Source of the DNA: Pseudomonadota bacterium | GTDB lineage: Bacteria; Pseudomonadota; Alphaproteobacteria; Kiloniellales; JACOMY01 | DNA length: 64,000 nt | NCBI GenBank assembly: GCA_029781795.1 | Contig: JAKOWB010000276.1 | Span: 1-64,000, forward strand | Direction of reading: 5' to 3' | In this document: piece after piece, positions 10,701 through 18,878 of the stretch | Position numbering within the stretch: position 1 is the stretch's first letter | Layout of the letters: each line of letters begins with the position of its first letter | Position numbers and translations under genes: made by a program | Notes under the pieces: model-generated | Seen by the model: only the letters and a program-made list of their open reading frames with translations | What the model was told of the DNA's origin: nothing | Databases searched by the model: none

Positions 10701-13700
10701 GGTCGAGCTGATCCGCACGCGCTACGAGGAAGGGCGCCGCCGCTTCCAGATCTTCTCGCGCACGCTCGACGGCGACCCGGACTGGGTGCTCCGCGCCAGC
10801 GCCAAGCTGGGCTTCAGCAAGCCCGTGGCCGGCCCGGCCGAGCCGATCGAGCTGAAGAACAGGGGCAAGATCATCAAGCGCGAAGCCTTCTATGAAGGCA
10901 TCAACAAGGGCGGATTCGACTTCGGCCCGGCTTTCCAGAGCCTCTGGCGCCTCTACCCCGATTTCGACGAGTCGACGGGCGACATCCGGCTGAACGAGTC
11001 CCTGGCCGGCGAAGCCAGGCGCTATCACCTGCACCCGGCGCTGCTGGATGCCTGTCTGCAGGTCAGCAACGGCGCCGTCTTTCATCTCTCCGACATGGGC
11101 TACAGCGCGAAGACCGGCCTCAGGACCTATCTGCCGGTCCGCATGCAGCGCCTGCGCTGGTTCCGACAGCCCCCCAGCCGCATCCTGACCCGTGCGCGCA
11201 TGCGCCTGTTCAGCGAACTGCAGCACCAGTTCGATTTCCGGGTAACGGACGCCCGGGGCAACACGGTCGTCGAGATCGAGGGCTCGACCAGCCGCGCGCT
11301 GGGCAAGGGCAGCGCGGTGAACCGCCTGTCCGGCCCGCAGCAGGGCTATTACCACGAGACCTGGGTCGAGCGGGAAGCCGAGGCGCCGGCGAGCGAGGCG
11401 GCGCCAGGCACCTGGCTGTTGCTGGGCAAGGGCGGCGCGGTCGAGCACTCGCTGACGCGGCGCCTTGGCGGTGCCGGGCATCGTGTGCTGCATGGCCATG
11501 AACTGCTCGACCGTCTGGACGACAAGGAGACCTGGCTCGCCGCGCTCGACCGCCTCGCCGCCGAGGAAGTCAAGCTGACCGGCATCGTCCTGCTGACCGC
11601 GGCCGAACTGCCGCGCCATGCCCCCGATCCCGCCAGCCTGATGACCGAGCAGTCGGACCTGACGGCGGCCGAGATCGCCCTTGCCCAGGCCCTGGCCGAA
11701 CGCGACGGCCTGTCGCCCCGCCTCTTCGTCGTCACCAGCGGCTCGCAGCGCGTGCTGCCGGGCGACGACGGCGACGCCGGGACAGCCCTGCTGGTCCAGG
11801 CGCCGCTGTTCCATATGACACGCGTCGTGGCCACCGAGTTGCCGCGTCTGCGCGCGACGGCGTTGGACCTTCCGGCCGAAGCCGACGCCCGGTCGCTGAA
11901 GCAGCTCTGCGAGGAGATCCTGTCAGGCGGCAAGGAGCTTGAGGCGGCCTTCCGCGACGGCAAGCGCTTCGTCCGCCGCCTGGAACATGTCGTCCGCACC
12001 GACCTGCCGCCCGGCATCATGGGCGCCGCCACGGGCGAGCAGCCGGACGGCTGGAAACTGGCCATGCCGGGACCCGGCGTGATCGACGACCTGCGCCTGC
12101 GGGAGATGGTGCCGCCGGTCGCCGAGGCAGGCGAGGCCGTCATCGCGGTCAAGTCAGTCGGCCTCAACTTCCGCGACGTGATGGCGGCCACCGGCCTGCT
12201 GCCGGACGAGGCCGAGAGCGGCCCGGCCTGGCAGGCGCTGGGCCTGGAGTGCGCCGGCGAGGTGTTGAGCGTCGGCCGCGGCGTGAAGACCCTGAAGCCG
12301 GGCGACCGGGTGATGGCAGCGGCCAAGGGCTGCTTCCGCTCGCACCTGAAGATCCCGGCCGAGATGGCGTTCAAGATGCCGCGCGGCCTCGGCTACGTCG
12401 AGGCGGCGACCATCTCGTCGGCCTTCATGACCGCCTATCACGCACTGGTCGGCCTGGCTCGCCTGCAGAAGGGCGAGAAGGTGCTGATCCACATGGCGAC
12501 CGGCGGCGTCGGCCTGGCGGCCATCGAGATCGCCAAGCACGTCGGCGCCGAGATCTTTGCCACCGCCGGCAGCCCGGCCAAGCGCGAATTCCTGAAGAAG
12601 CACGGCATCAAGCACGTGATGGACTCGCGCTCGCTCGCCTTCGTCGACGAAGTGATGGCGACGACCGGCGGCAAGGGAGTCGATGTGGTGCTGAACGCAC
12701 TGGCCGGCGCCGCCATCGAAGGCGGCCTGCGGGTCCTGGCCCCCTTCGGCCGCTTCTGCGAGATCGGCAAGCGCGACATCTATGCCGACAGCGCCATCGG
12801 CCTCAGGCTGCTGCGCAACAACATTTCGTTCCACGCCATCGATCTGGCAGCGATGAGCGAACAGCGGCCCGATCTCAGCGCCAAGCTGTTCGGCGAGCTC
12901 GCCAAGCTGCTGGCCGACAAGAAGATCCGTCCGCTGCCGACCGATGTCTTCACCATCGACGAGGTGGCCGAGGCCTTCCGCCGCATGGCCAAGGCACAGC
13001 ACATCGGCAAGATCGTGGTGACGATGGACAAGCCGCCGCAGCGCGTCGAGAAGTCCATCGAGGTCGGGCCGAGGATCCGCGCCGACGGCGCCTATCTCAT
13101 CACCGGCGGCCTCAACGGTTTCGGTCTCGAGGTCGCCAAGAAGACCGCGGAACTCGGCGCCGGCTGCCTGGTGCTGATGAGCCGCTCCGGCGCAGCGACA
13201 CCGGAGGCCAAGAGCGCCGTGGCGCAGATGCGCCGGCGCGGCTGCAAGGTGCTGGTGGTCAAGGGCGACGTCACCAATGCCGACGACTGCCGGCGCGCCG
13301 TCGCCGCCGCCAACGACGCCGGCTTCCCGGTGCGCAGCGTCGTGCATGCCGCCGTGGTGCTGGACGATGCCTTCATCACGCAGCTGACGCGCGAGCGGCT
13401 TGACCGCGTCCTGGCGCCCAAGATGCTGGGTGCCTGGAACCTGCATCAGGCAACCTTGAAGCAGCCGCTCGAGGCCTTCGTCGGCTTCTCCTCGGTCGCC
13501 ACGCTGCTCGGCTCCACCGGCCAGGCGAACTACGTCGCCGGCAATGCCTTCGTCGATGCCCTGATGCGCTGGCGCCGCGCGCATGGCCTGCCCGGCCTCT
13601 CGATCGCCTGGGGCGCGCTCGGCGGTACCGGCCTGATCCAGCGCAACGAGGCGCTGCAGGGCTACATGCAGTCCATGGGCATCGAGCCGATCCCGATCGA

Positions 13701-15606
13701 CGACGCGCTCGAGGCGCTCGGCATCCTGCTGTGCATGGACCTGCCCTCGGCCGCATTCCTGGCGATCGACTGGCAGGCGCTGCGCCGCGTGGCGCCGGAT
13801 ATCGGCAACGCCACCCGTCTGGCCGACCTGGTGCAGGCCTTCTCGTCGGGCGCCGTCGGCGGCGGGCGCTTCCGCGCCGAACTGGCCGCCGCCGCGCCGG
13901 CGGCGCGCCCCGACATGCTGAACCGCTTCCTGGCCGAGCAGGTGGCCAAGGTGCTGAAGGTCGATCCGGACTCGATCGAGTTGGAGCGCCCGCTGGCCGA
14001 CCTCGGCCTCGACTCTTTGACCTCGTTCGAACTCAAGAACCGCATCGAAGCGGAGCTGGCGCTGAACCTGCCGGTCGGCCGCTTCCTGCAGCGCCCGACC
14101 CTGACGGGCCTGGCCAGTGCCATCCTCGAGGCGATCGAGAACAAGGCGCAGAACGATGCGGCGGCGACCGGCGGCGGCGCTGGCGCGCAGAGCCGCTTGC
14201 CGGCCAACGTGGAGATGCTGTGGCAGCTCTACAATCATGGCCTGCAGGCGACTGCCATGGCGGACTATTTCGAGCACGCCTTCGCCGTCAAGGTGCGGCT
14301 GACCCTGGACGAGACGCGCCTGCGCAACGCCTTCACCGAGGTCACGCGCCGCTACTCCAGCCTCCGCTCCAGCTTCCCGGCGATCGACGGCAAGCCGCAG
14401 CGCCGCGTCGCCGGCGAGCATCCGATCGGCCTCGAGGTGGTGGACGCCAGCCTGCTGGACGCCGCCGCCTTCGACGAGCTGCTGCAGGCTCGCGCCAAGG
14501 AGCTGCTCGACATCCAGAACGGCCCCCTGGTGCGGCTGCTGCTGCTGCGCCGGGGCGTCAACGAGGACGTGCTGATGCTGCGCGCCTCGCACGGCATCAT
14601 CGACGGCTGGTCGCTGGTGCTGCTGCTGGGCGAGCTGTTCGGCGCCTACTTCGGCGTCCAGGCCGTGCAGCAGGCGCAGAAGGCCGTCCAGCCGCTGGAG
14701 CTGGAAGAACTGGGCCAGTGGGAGGAAAGCTTCATCGGCAGCGAGGAGGGCCAGCGGCAGCTCGCCTACTGGAAGGGCGTCTTCGCCCAGCCGGTCGCTC
14801 CCTATCGCAGCTTCAACGGCCGGCCGCATCCGACCGGACCGCTGCGTGGCAGCGAACAGCGCCTGATCAAGCTGGGCCAGAGCCGCAGCGCCGCCGTGAA
14901 GACACTGGCGCGCGGCCGCAGCACCACCCCCTTCGCCCTGCTGCTGGTGCCGGCGGCGCTGGTCTATCGCGACGTGCTGGGACGCGACGAGCTGCTGCTG
15001 AGCAGCCTGGTCGCCGCCCGCACCCGGCCGGAGACGCTTGGTGCCATGGCGTGGCTGGCCAATCCGCTGGCCATGAAGCTGGATCTGTCGGGCCTGCGTG
15101 ACTTTGACGCGCTGGCCACGCAGGCGAGCGAGCAGGTGACGCAACTGCTGGCGAACCAGGAGCTGCCGGCCGCGCTGCTGCGCCAGTCCCTGGGCGGGCC
15201 GGCGGACTTCATGAGCGAGTTCGGCGACCTGGATCGCAGCCAGAGCGCCTGGCAGCAGATCGGATTCGAGGCGCGCCGCCCGGACAATCTGGAGGATGCC
15301 GGCTTCGGCCAGTTGATGCTAAATCAGGCCGGCACGCGCGTTCAGGTCGGCGAGCTGGATGTGGAGACCCTGGGGCTGAAGCGCGGCACGACGATGCGCG
15401 ACATGAATCTCAGGCCCAATGAAGTCGACGGCGAGATCTTCCTGCACTTCACCTACAATCGCGCGCTCTTCACCGCGACCGAGGCTGACGCCCTCGGGAC
15501 CCGCTATCTCGAACTGCTCGACCGGCTGCTGCAGGATCCCGGGCAGAAGCTGCCCGCGGCGCGCCCGCTGCTGGACATCGATCCCGCGACGCTGGCCGCC
15601 AAGTAG
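7717..15606 (+). CDS. Fully reducing type I polyketide synthase with C-terminal condensation/PapA-like acyltransferase domain
   Basis: A 2629-residue megasynthase. Domains in order: ketosynthase (about 20-450; C190 in TACSS, H325 in EAHGTG, H365 in TGHGES), acyltransferase (554-850; S647 in GHSFGE), dehydratase (930-1210; H948 in HxxxGxxxxP and D1111 in LLDACLQ), a degenerate structural KR (about 1230-1440), enoylreductase (1452-1770; NADPH loop TGGVGLAAIE), ketoreductase (1790-1975; Y1939, B-type LDD motif), ACP (2062-2140; S2100 in GLDSL) and a condensation-type acyltransferase (about 2150-2610; SHGIIDG with H2292). There is no thioesterase, so release is probably by acyl transfer to an alcohol or amine. 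One module with all reductive domains, used iteratively, would give a saturated chain. ATG 7717 is preceded by an AGGGAAAG ribosome site; GTG 7690 is less likely. Confidence 0.93.
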   Translation: MTTRNDTAPRPGQIERYEEPIAIVGIGCRVPGGANSARSYWDFLCAGKLGISEVPADRWDGDLLYDPEPGKPGRTVTKWGGFVPGLADFDNTFFGVSPREATAMDPQQRAMLHVTWEALEDAGLPPERLAGSRTAVYVGASINDYTQVQRLRDTDVDPHSGTGSAMAIVANRISHRFDLRGPSVVVDTACSSSLVATDLAVRALLRDDCTLALAGGVNGLFEPGVFLNFSRANMMSPRGRCHTFDASADGYVRAEGAGVVVLKRLSQALADGDRIYALIHGTAVNQDGHTSTITVPSADAQASMLRLANARAGIEPLDVGFVEAHGTGTPIGDPIEAHAIGMTYGKARLEQGGVVVGAGKTNTGHGESFAGILGLIKTALVVQNGQVPPNLNFSSPNPYIPFAELGLDLPLTLREFPKSPKGRFAAVNSFGFGGTNACAVLGEAPREARPVQVPVKGSPPASLLLPLSAATPSALKTSAASLADHLEAHPEISLADAAATLTRHRGQLQQRLVADAADRESYITALRAFAADEPTAAATPNAPLASGRAGDDRRPVFVFAGQGGQWWAMGRELFAKDRIYRQAIEEFEVPFRKVAGWSIIDALQADEAESQIDRTLITQPAIFALQVGLVSRWRAWGVEPAIVLGHSFGEVGAAWAAGVLSLEEAAHVIFHRARLSGETEGRGSIMALGTTPAKARALLARHGTRRIEIAAVNGSEMVSLAGDREELDQLAATLQTEEPDLFIRPIRMSYAPHTSLMEPIHDELVRELAAVTPHPAEVPLISTVSGAPLDGTLMGPDYWWRNIRQPVMFKAAIDHAVAQGHRTFLEIGPHSTLSGLVRAALSEAGGGSIVPSLIRGEPEVKTLRSALAGLAASGIDVDWQAINGPAGARVGLPGYPWEQQRFWMESEGWRRQFFQKPVNMLLGRRSSNPEPQWDGQLDIRQQTFLKDHAVGGSVIFPAAGYIEIFLTAAAEVQGEGPIELEDIQFSEALVLEAERVELIRTRYEEGRRRFQIFSRTLDGDPDWVLRASAKLGFSKPVAGPAEPIELKNRGKIIKREAFYEGINKGGFDFGPAFQSLWRLYPDFDESTGDIRLNESLAGEARRYHLHPALLDACLQVSNGAVFHLSDMGYSAKTGLRTYLPVRMQRLRWFRQPPSRILTRARMRLFSELQHQFDFRVTDARGNTVVEIEGSTSRALGKGSAVNRLSGPQQGYYHETWVEREAEAPASEAAPGTWLLLGKGGAVEHSLTRRLGGAGHRVLHGHELLDRLDDKETWLAALDRLAAEEVKLTGIVLLTAAELPRHAPDPASLMTEQSDLTAAEIALAQALAERDGLSPRLFVVTSGSQRVLPGDDGDAGTALLVQAPLFHMTRVVATELPRLRATALDLPAEADARSLKQLCEEILSGGKELEAAFRDGKRFVRRLEHVVRTDLPPGIMGAATGEQPDGWKLAMPGPGVIDDLRLREMVPPVAEAGEAVIAVKSVGLNFRDVMAATGLLPDEAESGPAWQALGLECAGEVLSVGRGVKTLKPGDRVMAAAKGCFRSHLKIPAEMAFKMPRGLGYVEAATISSAFMTAYHALVGLARLQKGEKVLIHMATGGVGLAAIEIAKHVGAEIFATAGSPAKREFLKKHGIKHVMDSRSLAFVDEVMATTGGKGVDVVLNALAGAAIEGGLRVLAPFGRFCEIGKRDIYADSAIGLRLLRNNISFHAIDLAAMSEQRPDLSAKLFGELAKLLADKKIRPLPTDVFTIDEVAEAFRRMAKAQHIGKIVVTMDKPPQRVEKSIEVGPRIRADGAYLITGGLNGFGLEVAKKTAELGAGCLVLMSRSGAATPEAKSAVAQMRRRGCKVLVVKGDVTNADDCRRAVAAANDAGFPVRSVVHAAVVLDDAFITQLTRERLDRVLAPKMLGAWNLHQATLKQPLEAFVGFSSVATLLGSTGQANYVAGNAFVDALMRWRRAHGLPGLSIAWGALGGTGLIQRNEALQGYMQSMGIEPIPIDDALEALGILLCMDLPSAAFLAIDWQALRRVAPDIGNATRLADLVQAFSSGAVGGGRFRAELAAAAPAARPDMLNRFLAEQVAKVLKVDPDSIELERPLADLGLDSLTSFELKNRIEAELALNLPVGRFLQRPTLTGLASAILEAIENKAQNDAAATGGGAGAQSRLPANVEMLWQLYNHGLQATAMADYFEHAFAVKVRLTLDETRLRNAFTEVTRRYSSLRSSFPAIDGKPQRRVAGEHPIGLEVVDASLLDAAAFDELLQARAKELLDIQNGPLVRLLLLRRGVNEDVLMLRASHGIIDGWSLVLLLGELFGAYFGVQAVQQAQKAVQPLELEELGQWEESFIGSEEGQRQLAYWKGVFAQPVAPYRSFNGRPHPTGPLRGSEQRLIKLGQSRSAAVKTLARGRSTTPFALLLVPAALVYRDVLGRDELLLSSLVAARTRPETLGAMAWLANPLAMKLDLSGLRDFDALATQASEQVTQLLANQELPAALLRQSLGGPADFMSEFGDLDRSQSAWQQIGFEARRPDNLEDAGFGQLMLNQAGTRVQVGELDVETLGLKRGTTMRDMNLRPNEVDGEIFLHFTYNRALFTATEADALGTRYLELLDRLLQDPGQKLPAARPLLDIDPATLAAK

Positions 15607-15627
15607 CGTCCCACGCATCGACCGGAC

Positions 15628-17961
15628 ATGAGCAGCGCAGATCAGCCGCGAAGCTGGCCGGGTCCCCGCGTCGAGCGGTTCGTCGAACGCGCCGCGACGG
15701 CGATCGTCGACCATCCCTGGCGCACGCTGCTGCTGGCCCTCGTCGTGCTGCTGGCCGGCATGTCCGGCCTGCCGAGGCTGCATTTCGACGCCGACAGCCG
15801 TGTCTTCTTCGGCAAGGACAATCCGCAGCGCCAGGCGCTCGACCACCTGGAGGACACCTTCGGGCGCTACAACTCGGTGGTCTTCATCGTCACCGCGAAG
15901 GACGGCAATCTCTTCACCAGGGACGTGCTGGAAGCGATCGACGAACTGACCAGGCGGGCCTGGCATGTCCCCTACTCGACGCGCGTCGACTCTATCGCCA
16001 CCTACCAGCGCACCCATGCCGAGGGCGACGACATCATCGTCGAGCCGCTCTACGAGGATCCCGCCGACCTCACGACCGAGGACCTGGCACGGGTCCGCGC
16101 GCTGGCGATCGGCGACAAGGAGCTGACCAGCCGTCTGGTTTCGGCCGACGGCCGCGTCACCGCCGTCGGCGTCGGATTGCAGCCGCCGCGCAAGAGCCGC
16201 GACGAGATCAAGGAGGTCGCCCAGTTCGCCCGCGAGCTGCAGGCAGAGATCGATGCCAAGTTCCCGTCGGTCGAGATCCGCCTGACCGGCGGCGTGATGG
16301 CCGATGTCACCTTCGCCGAGGCCGGCAAGCTCGACACCTCGACCCTGGTGCCGATCATGGGGCTCCTGATCGTCCTGTCGCTGACCATCGGCATGCGCTC
16401 GCTGGCGGCGACCATGATCACCATGCTGGTGGTCGCCTTCTCCTGCCTGGTCGCCCTGGGCGGCGCGGCGCTGCTGGGGATGAACCTGAACTCTGCCACC
16501 GGCGGCTCGCCGGTCATCATCATGACGCTCTGCATCGCGGACTGCGTGCACCTGATGACCACCATGGCGGTGAACATGCGGGCCGGGATGAGCCGGCGCG
16601 ACGCGCTGGTCCAGTCGCTGCGCTTCAATGCCGTCGCCATCTTCATGACGTCGTTCACCGACGTGTTGGGCTTCATGGCGCTGAACTTCGGCGATTCGCC
16701 GCCGCTGCAGGAGCTCGGCAACATCGTCTCGATCGGCGTCGTGGCCGGCTTCTTCTTCAGCGTCACCGTGGCGCCCGCGCTGCTGATGCTGATGCCCAGG
16801 CGCTGGCATGGCTTGAAGAACCTGGGCAGCGAGCGCTCGATGTCGCGCTTCGCCCGCTTCCTGGTGAACCGCCGGCGTGGCCTGATCACCGGCTATCTGC
16901 TGGTGGCGCTGGGCATGGCGCTGGGCCTGACGCAGATCGTCTACGACGACGACTTCATCAAGTACTTCGACGAATCCTTCGCCTTCCGGCGCGACACCGA
17001 GTACCTGCAGGACAACCTCACCGGCCTGCAGGCGCTGCAGTTCGCCCTGCCGGCGGGCGAGGAGAACGGCATCGTCCGGCCGGAGTACCTCAAGAAGGTC
17101 GACGCATTCGCCGAGTGGCTTCGCGCCCAGCCGCAGGTCGCGCACGTCAGCGCCGTCAGCGACATCGTCAAGACGCTGAACCGCAACCTCCACGGCGACG
17201 ACCCCGCCTTCGAGGTGGTGCCGGACCAGCGCGACCTGATCGCCCAGCTGCTGCTGTTCTACGAACTCTCGGTGCCCTATGGGCAGGATCTGACGACGCA
17301 GATCGACATCGCCAAGTCGACCACCAAGCTGACGGCGCAGCTGGTGCACGTCTCGGCACACGACATCAGACGGATCGGCGCGTCGGCGGAGGAATGGCTG
17401 CGGCAGAACGCGCCGGAGATGGCGAGCATCGCGACCGGGCTCTCCATGGCCTATGCCTACCTCTCCAAGGTCAATGTCGACGCCATGATCAACGGAACCT
17501 TCGTCGCGCTGACCCTGATTTCCATCACCATGTTCCTGGTCTTGCGCGACTGGCGGCTGGCGGCTCTCAGCCTGCTGCCCAACCTGATACCGGCGATCCA
17601 GGCGCTGGGCCTCTGGGGCTGGCTCGAGGGCGAGGTCAACCTTGCCGTCTCGGTCGTGGCCTCGATCTCCTTCGGCATCATCGTCGACGACACGACGCAC
17701 CTGCTGGCGAAGTTCGCGCAGGCCCGCGCGCACGGACTGGACCGCCGCGCCGCGGCCGAGGAAACCTTGTCCGAGGTCGGCTTCGCCGTCATCCTGACCT
17801 CGTTCGTGCTGGTTGCCGGCTTCGTCGTGCTCTCGGTGTCGGGCTTCGCGGTGTCGCACCAGATGGGCCTCTTGACGGCAATCACCATCGGCATCGCGAT
17901 CTTCGCCGAGTTCTGCATGATGCCGGCCCTGCTCATGTGGTCGAAGAGGAGCCCCGGATGA
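15628..17961 (+). CDS. MMPL-family RND exporter
   Basis: A 777-residue inner-membrane transporter. It has the MMPL/RND duplicated layout: TM1 near residues 32-50, a periplasmic loop, a bundle of five TM segments around 235-395, TM7 near 420, a second periplasmic loop and a final TM bundle from about 630 to 770. The motif IADCVHL in the first bundle and IVDDTTHLLAKF in the second hold the acidic and His residues of proton-coupled RND lipid exporters. It starts 21 bases after the synthase stop, so co-transcription is near certain. By position it should export the synthase product or a lipid made from it. Confidence 0.88.
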   Translation: MSSADQPRSWPGPRVERFVERAATAIVDHPWRTLLLALVVLLAGMSGLPRLHFDADSRVFFGKDNPQRQALDHLEDTFGRYNSVVFIVTAKDGNLFTRDVLEAIDELTRRAWHVPYSTRVDSIATYQRTHAEGDDIIVEPLYEDPADLTTEDLARVRALAIGDKELTSRLVSADGRVTAVGVGLQPPRKSRDEIKEVAQFARELQAEIDAKFPSVEIRLTGGVMADVTFAEAGKLDTSTLVPIMGLLIVLSLTIGMRSLAATMITMLVVAFSCLVALGGAALLGMNLNSATGGSPVIIMTLCIADCVHLMTTMAVNMRAGMSRRDALVQSLRFNAVAIFMTSFTDVLGFMALNFGDSPPLQELGNIVSIGVVAGFFFSVTVAPALLMLMPRRWHGLKNLGSERSMSRFARFLVNRRRGLITGYLLVALGMALGLTQIVYDDDFIKYFDESFAFRRDTEYLQDNLTGLQALQFALPAGEENGIVRPEYLKKVDAFAEWLRAQPQVAHVSAVSDIVKTLNRNLHGDDPAFEVVPDQRDLIAQLLLFYELSVPYGQDLTTQIDIAKSTTKLTAQLVHVSAHDIRRIGASAEEWLRQNAPEMASIATGLSMAYAYLSKVNVDAMINGTFVALTLISITMFLVLRDWRLAALSLLPNLIPAIQALGLWGWLEGEVNLAVSVVASISFGIIVDDTTHLLAKFAQARAHGLDRRAAAEETLSEVGFAVILTSFVLVAGFVVLSVSGFAVSHQMGLLTAITIGIAIFAEFCMMPALLMWSKRSPG

Positions 17962-18752
17962 TGCGACAGCTGCTCGCCGCCCTCGTCCTGACCCTGGCCG
18001 CGATCGGCGCCGCCGCGGCGGAGACGCCCGAGGAGAAAGGGTTTCGCCTGGCCCAGGAGGCCAAGGCCCAGGCCGAGGGATACAAGTACAGCACCGCCTC
18101 CGGGCGCATGATCCTGCGCACCGCCAGCGGTGCCAGCAGCGAACGCCAGTTCATCACGCAGGCGGTCGAGGTCGGCGACGGCGAGGATCGCGGCATGCTG
18201 GTCTTCACCTATCCGCCCGATATCGCGCGGACGGCGCTGCTGACGATCGGCAACAAGAGTGATGACGACGACCAGTGGCTCTACCTGCCGGCCCTGAAGC
18301 GGGTGAAGCGCATCAGCGCCGGCGGCAAGACCGGCTCCTTCGTCGGCAGCGAGTTTTCCTTCGAGGACCTGAGCGCCCCGCAGATCGAGGACTACACCCA
18401 CGTCTGGCTGCGCGAGGAACCCTGCCCCGGCCACGCCGAGATCCAGTGCGACGTGGTCGAGCGGCGGCCAAAGGACGAGGAGTCGGGCTACACCCGCATC
18501 GTCTCCTGGCAGGACCAGACCAACTACCGGTCCTACTACACGGAGTTCTACGACCGGAAGGACGCGCTGCTGAAGACTCTCACCTCCTACGACTACAAGC
18601 TCTACAAGGACCGCTTCTGGCGCGCCTCGCGGCTGGTGATGAGCAATGTGGTGACCGGCAAGAGCACCGAGATGATCTGGGAGTCCTTCGACTTCGACAC
18701 GCCGCTGGCGGCCGACGACTTCACCACGCGCGCCCTCGAGCGATTGCAATAG
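17958..18752 (+). CDS. LolA-like periplasmic outer-membrane lipoprotein-sorting family protein
   Basis: A 264-residue secreted protein; the signal peptide is about residues 1-21 (cleavage after AAAA). The mature part has the features of the LolA-like family often encoded beside RND lipid exporters: DQWLYLPALKRVKRI, FVGSEFSFEDL and a C-terminal TEMIWESFDF. It is expected to bind a lipid in the periplasm and carry it from the RND pump to the outer membrane. The start ATG overlaps the stop of the exporter gene (ATGATGA) and has a GAGGAG ribosome site, showing tight coupling. Confidence 0.82.
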   Translation: MMRQLLAALVLTLAAIGAAAAETPEEKGFRLAQEAKAQAEGYKYSTASGRMILRTASGASSERQFITQAVEVGDGEDRGMLVFTYPPDIARTALLTIGNKSDDDDQWLYLPALKRVKRISAGGKTGSFVGSEFSFEDLSAPQIEDYTHVWLREEPCPGHAEIQCDVVERRPKDEESGYTRIVSWQDQTNYRSYYTEFYDRKDALLKTLTSYDYKLYKDRFWRASRLVMSNVVTGKSTEMIWESFDFDTPLAADDFTTRALERLQ

Positions 18753-18782
18753 TAGGCGAAGCCATTGATTTGGCTTGAATAG

Positions 18783-18811
18783 TTGCGGCTGCGGGCCAGC
18801 CCGGTTAAGAT
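18783..18811 (+). promoter_or_regulatory. Possible internal promoter before the beta-barrel gene
   Basis: TTGCGG (18783-18788) and TAAGAT (18806-18811) are separated by 17 bases in the 126-base gap between the LolA-like gene and the beta-barrel gene. The match to a sigma-70 promoter is moderate and rests on sequence only. Confidence 0.3.
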
Positions 18812-18878
18812 GCTGCGCTGGATCGGGGTCCGTCGGCACGGAACCAGGGCGGGCCGGCCAGTGTGGGGGAACGAGGGA

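Noticed and set aside
7522-11814. 1430-codon open frame on the minus strand across the synthase
   Set aside because: Antisense shadow of the KS, AT and DH domains, whose motifs are unambiguous on the plus strand.
12154-15144. 996-codon minus-strand open frame
   Set aside because: Antisense shadow of the ER, KR, ACP and C domains; no recognisable fold.
14190-15600. Hybrid PKS-NRPS making a peptide bond
   Set aside because: No adenylation or PCP domain is present; the condensation-type domain is better read as an acyltransferase for chain release.
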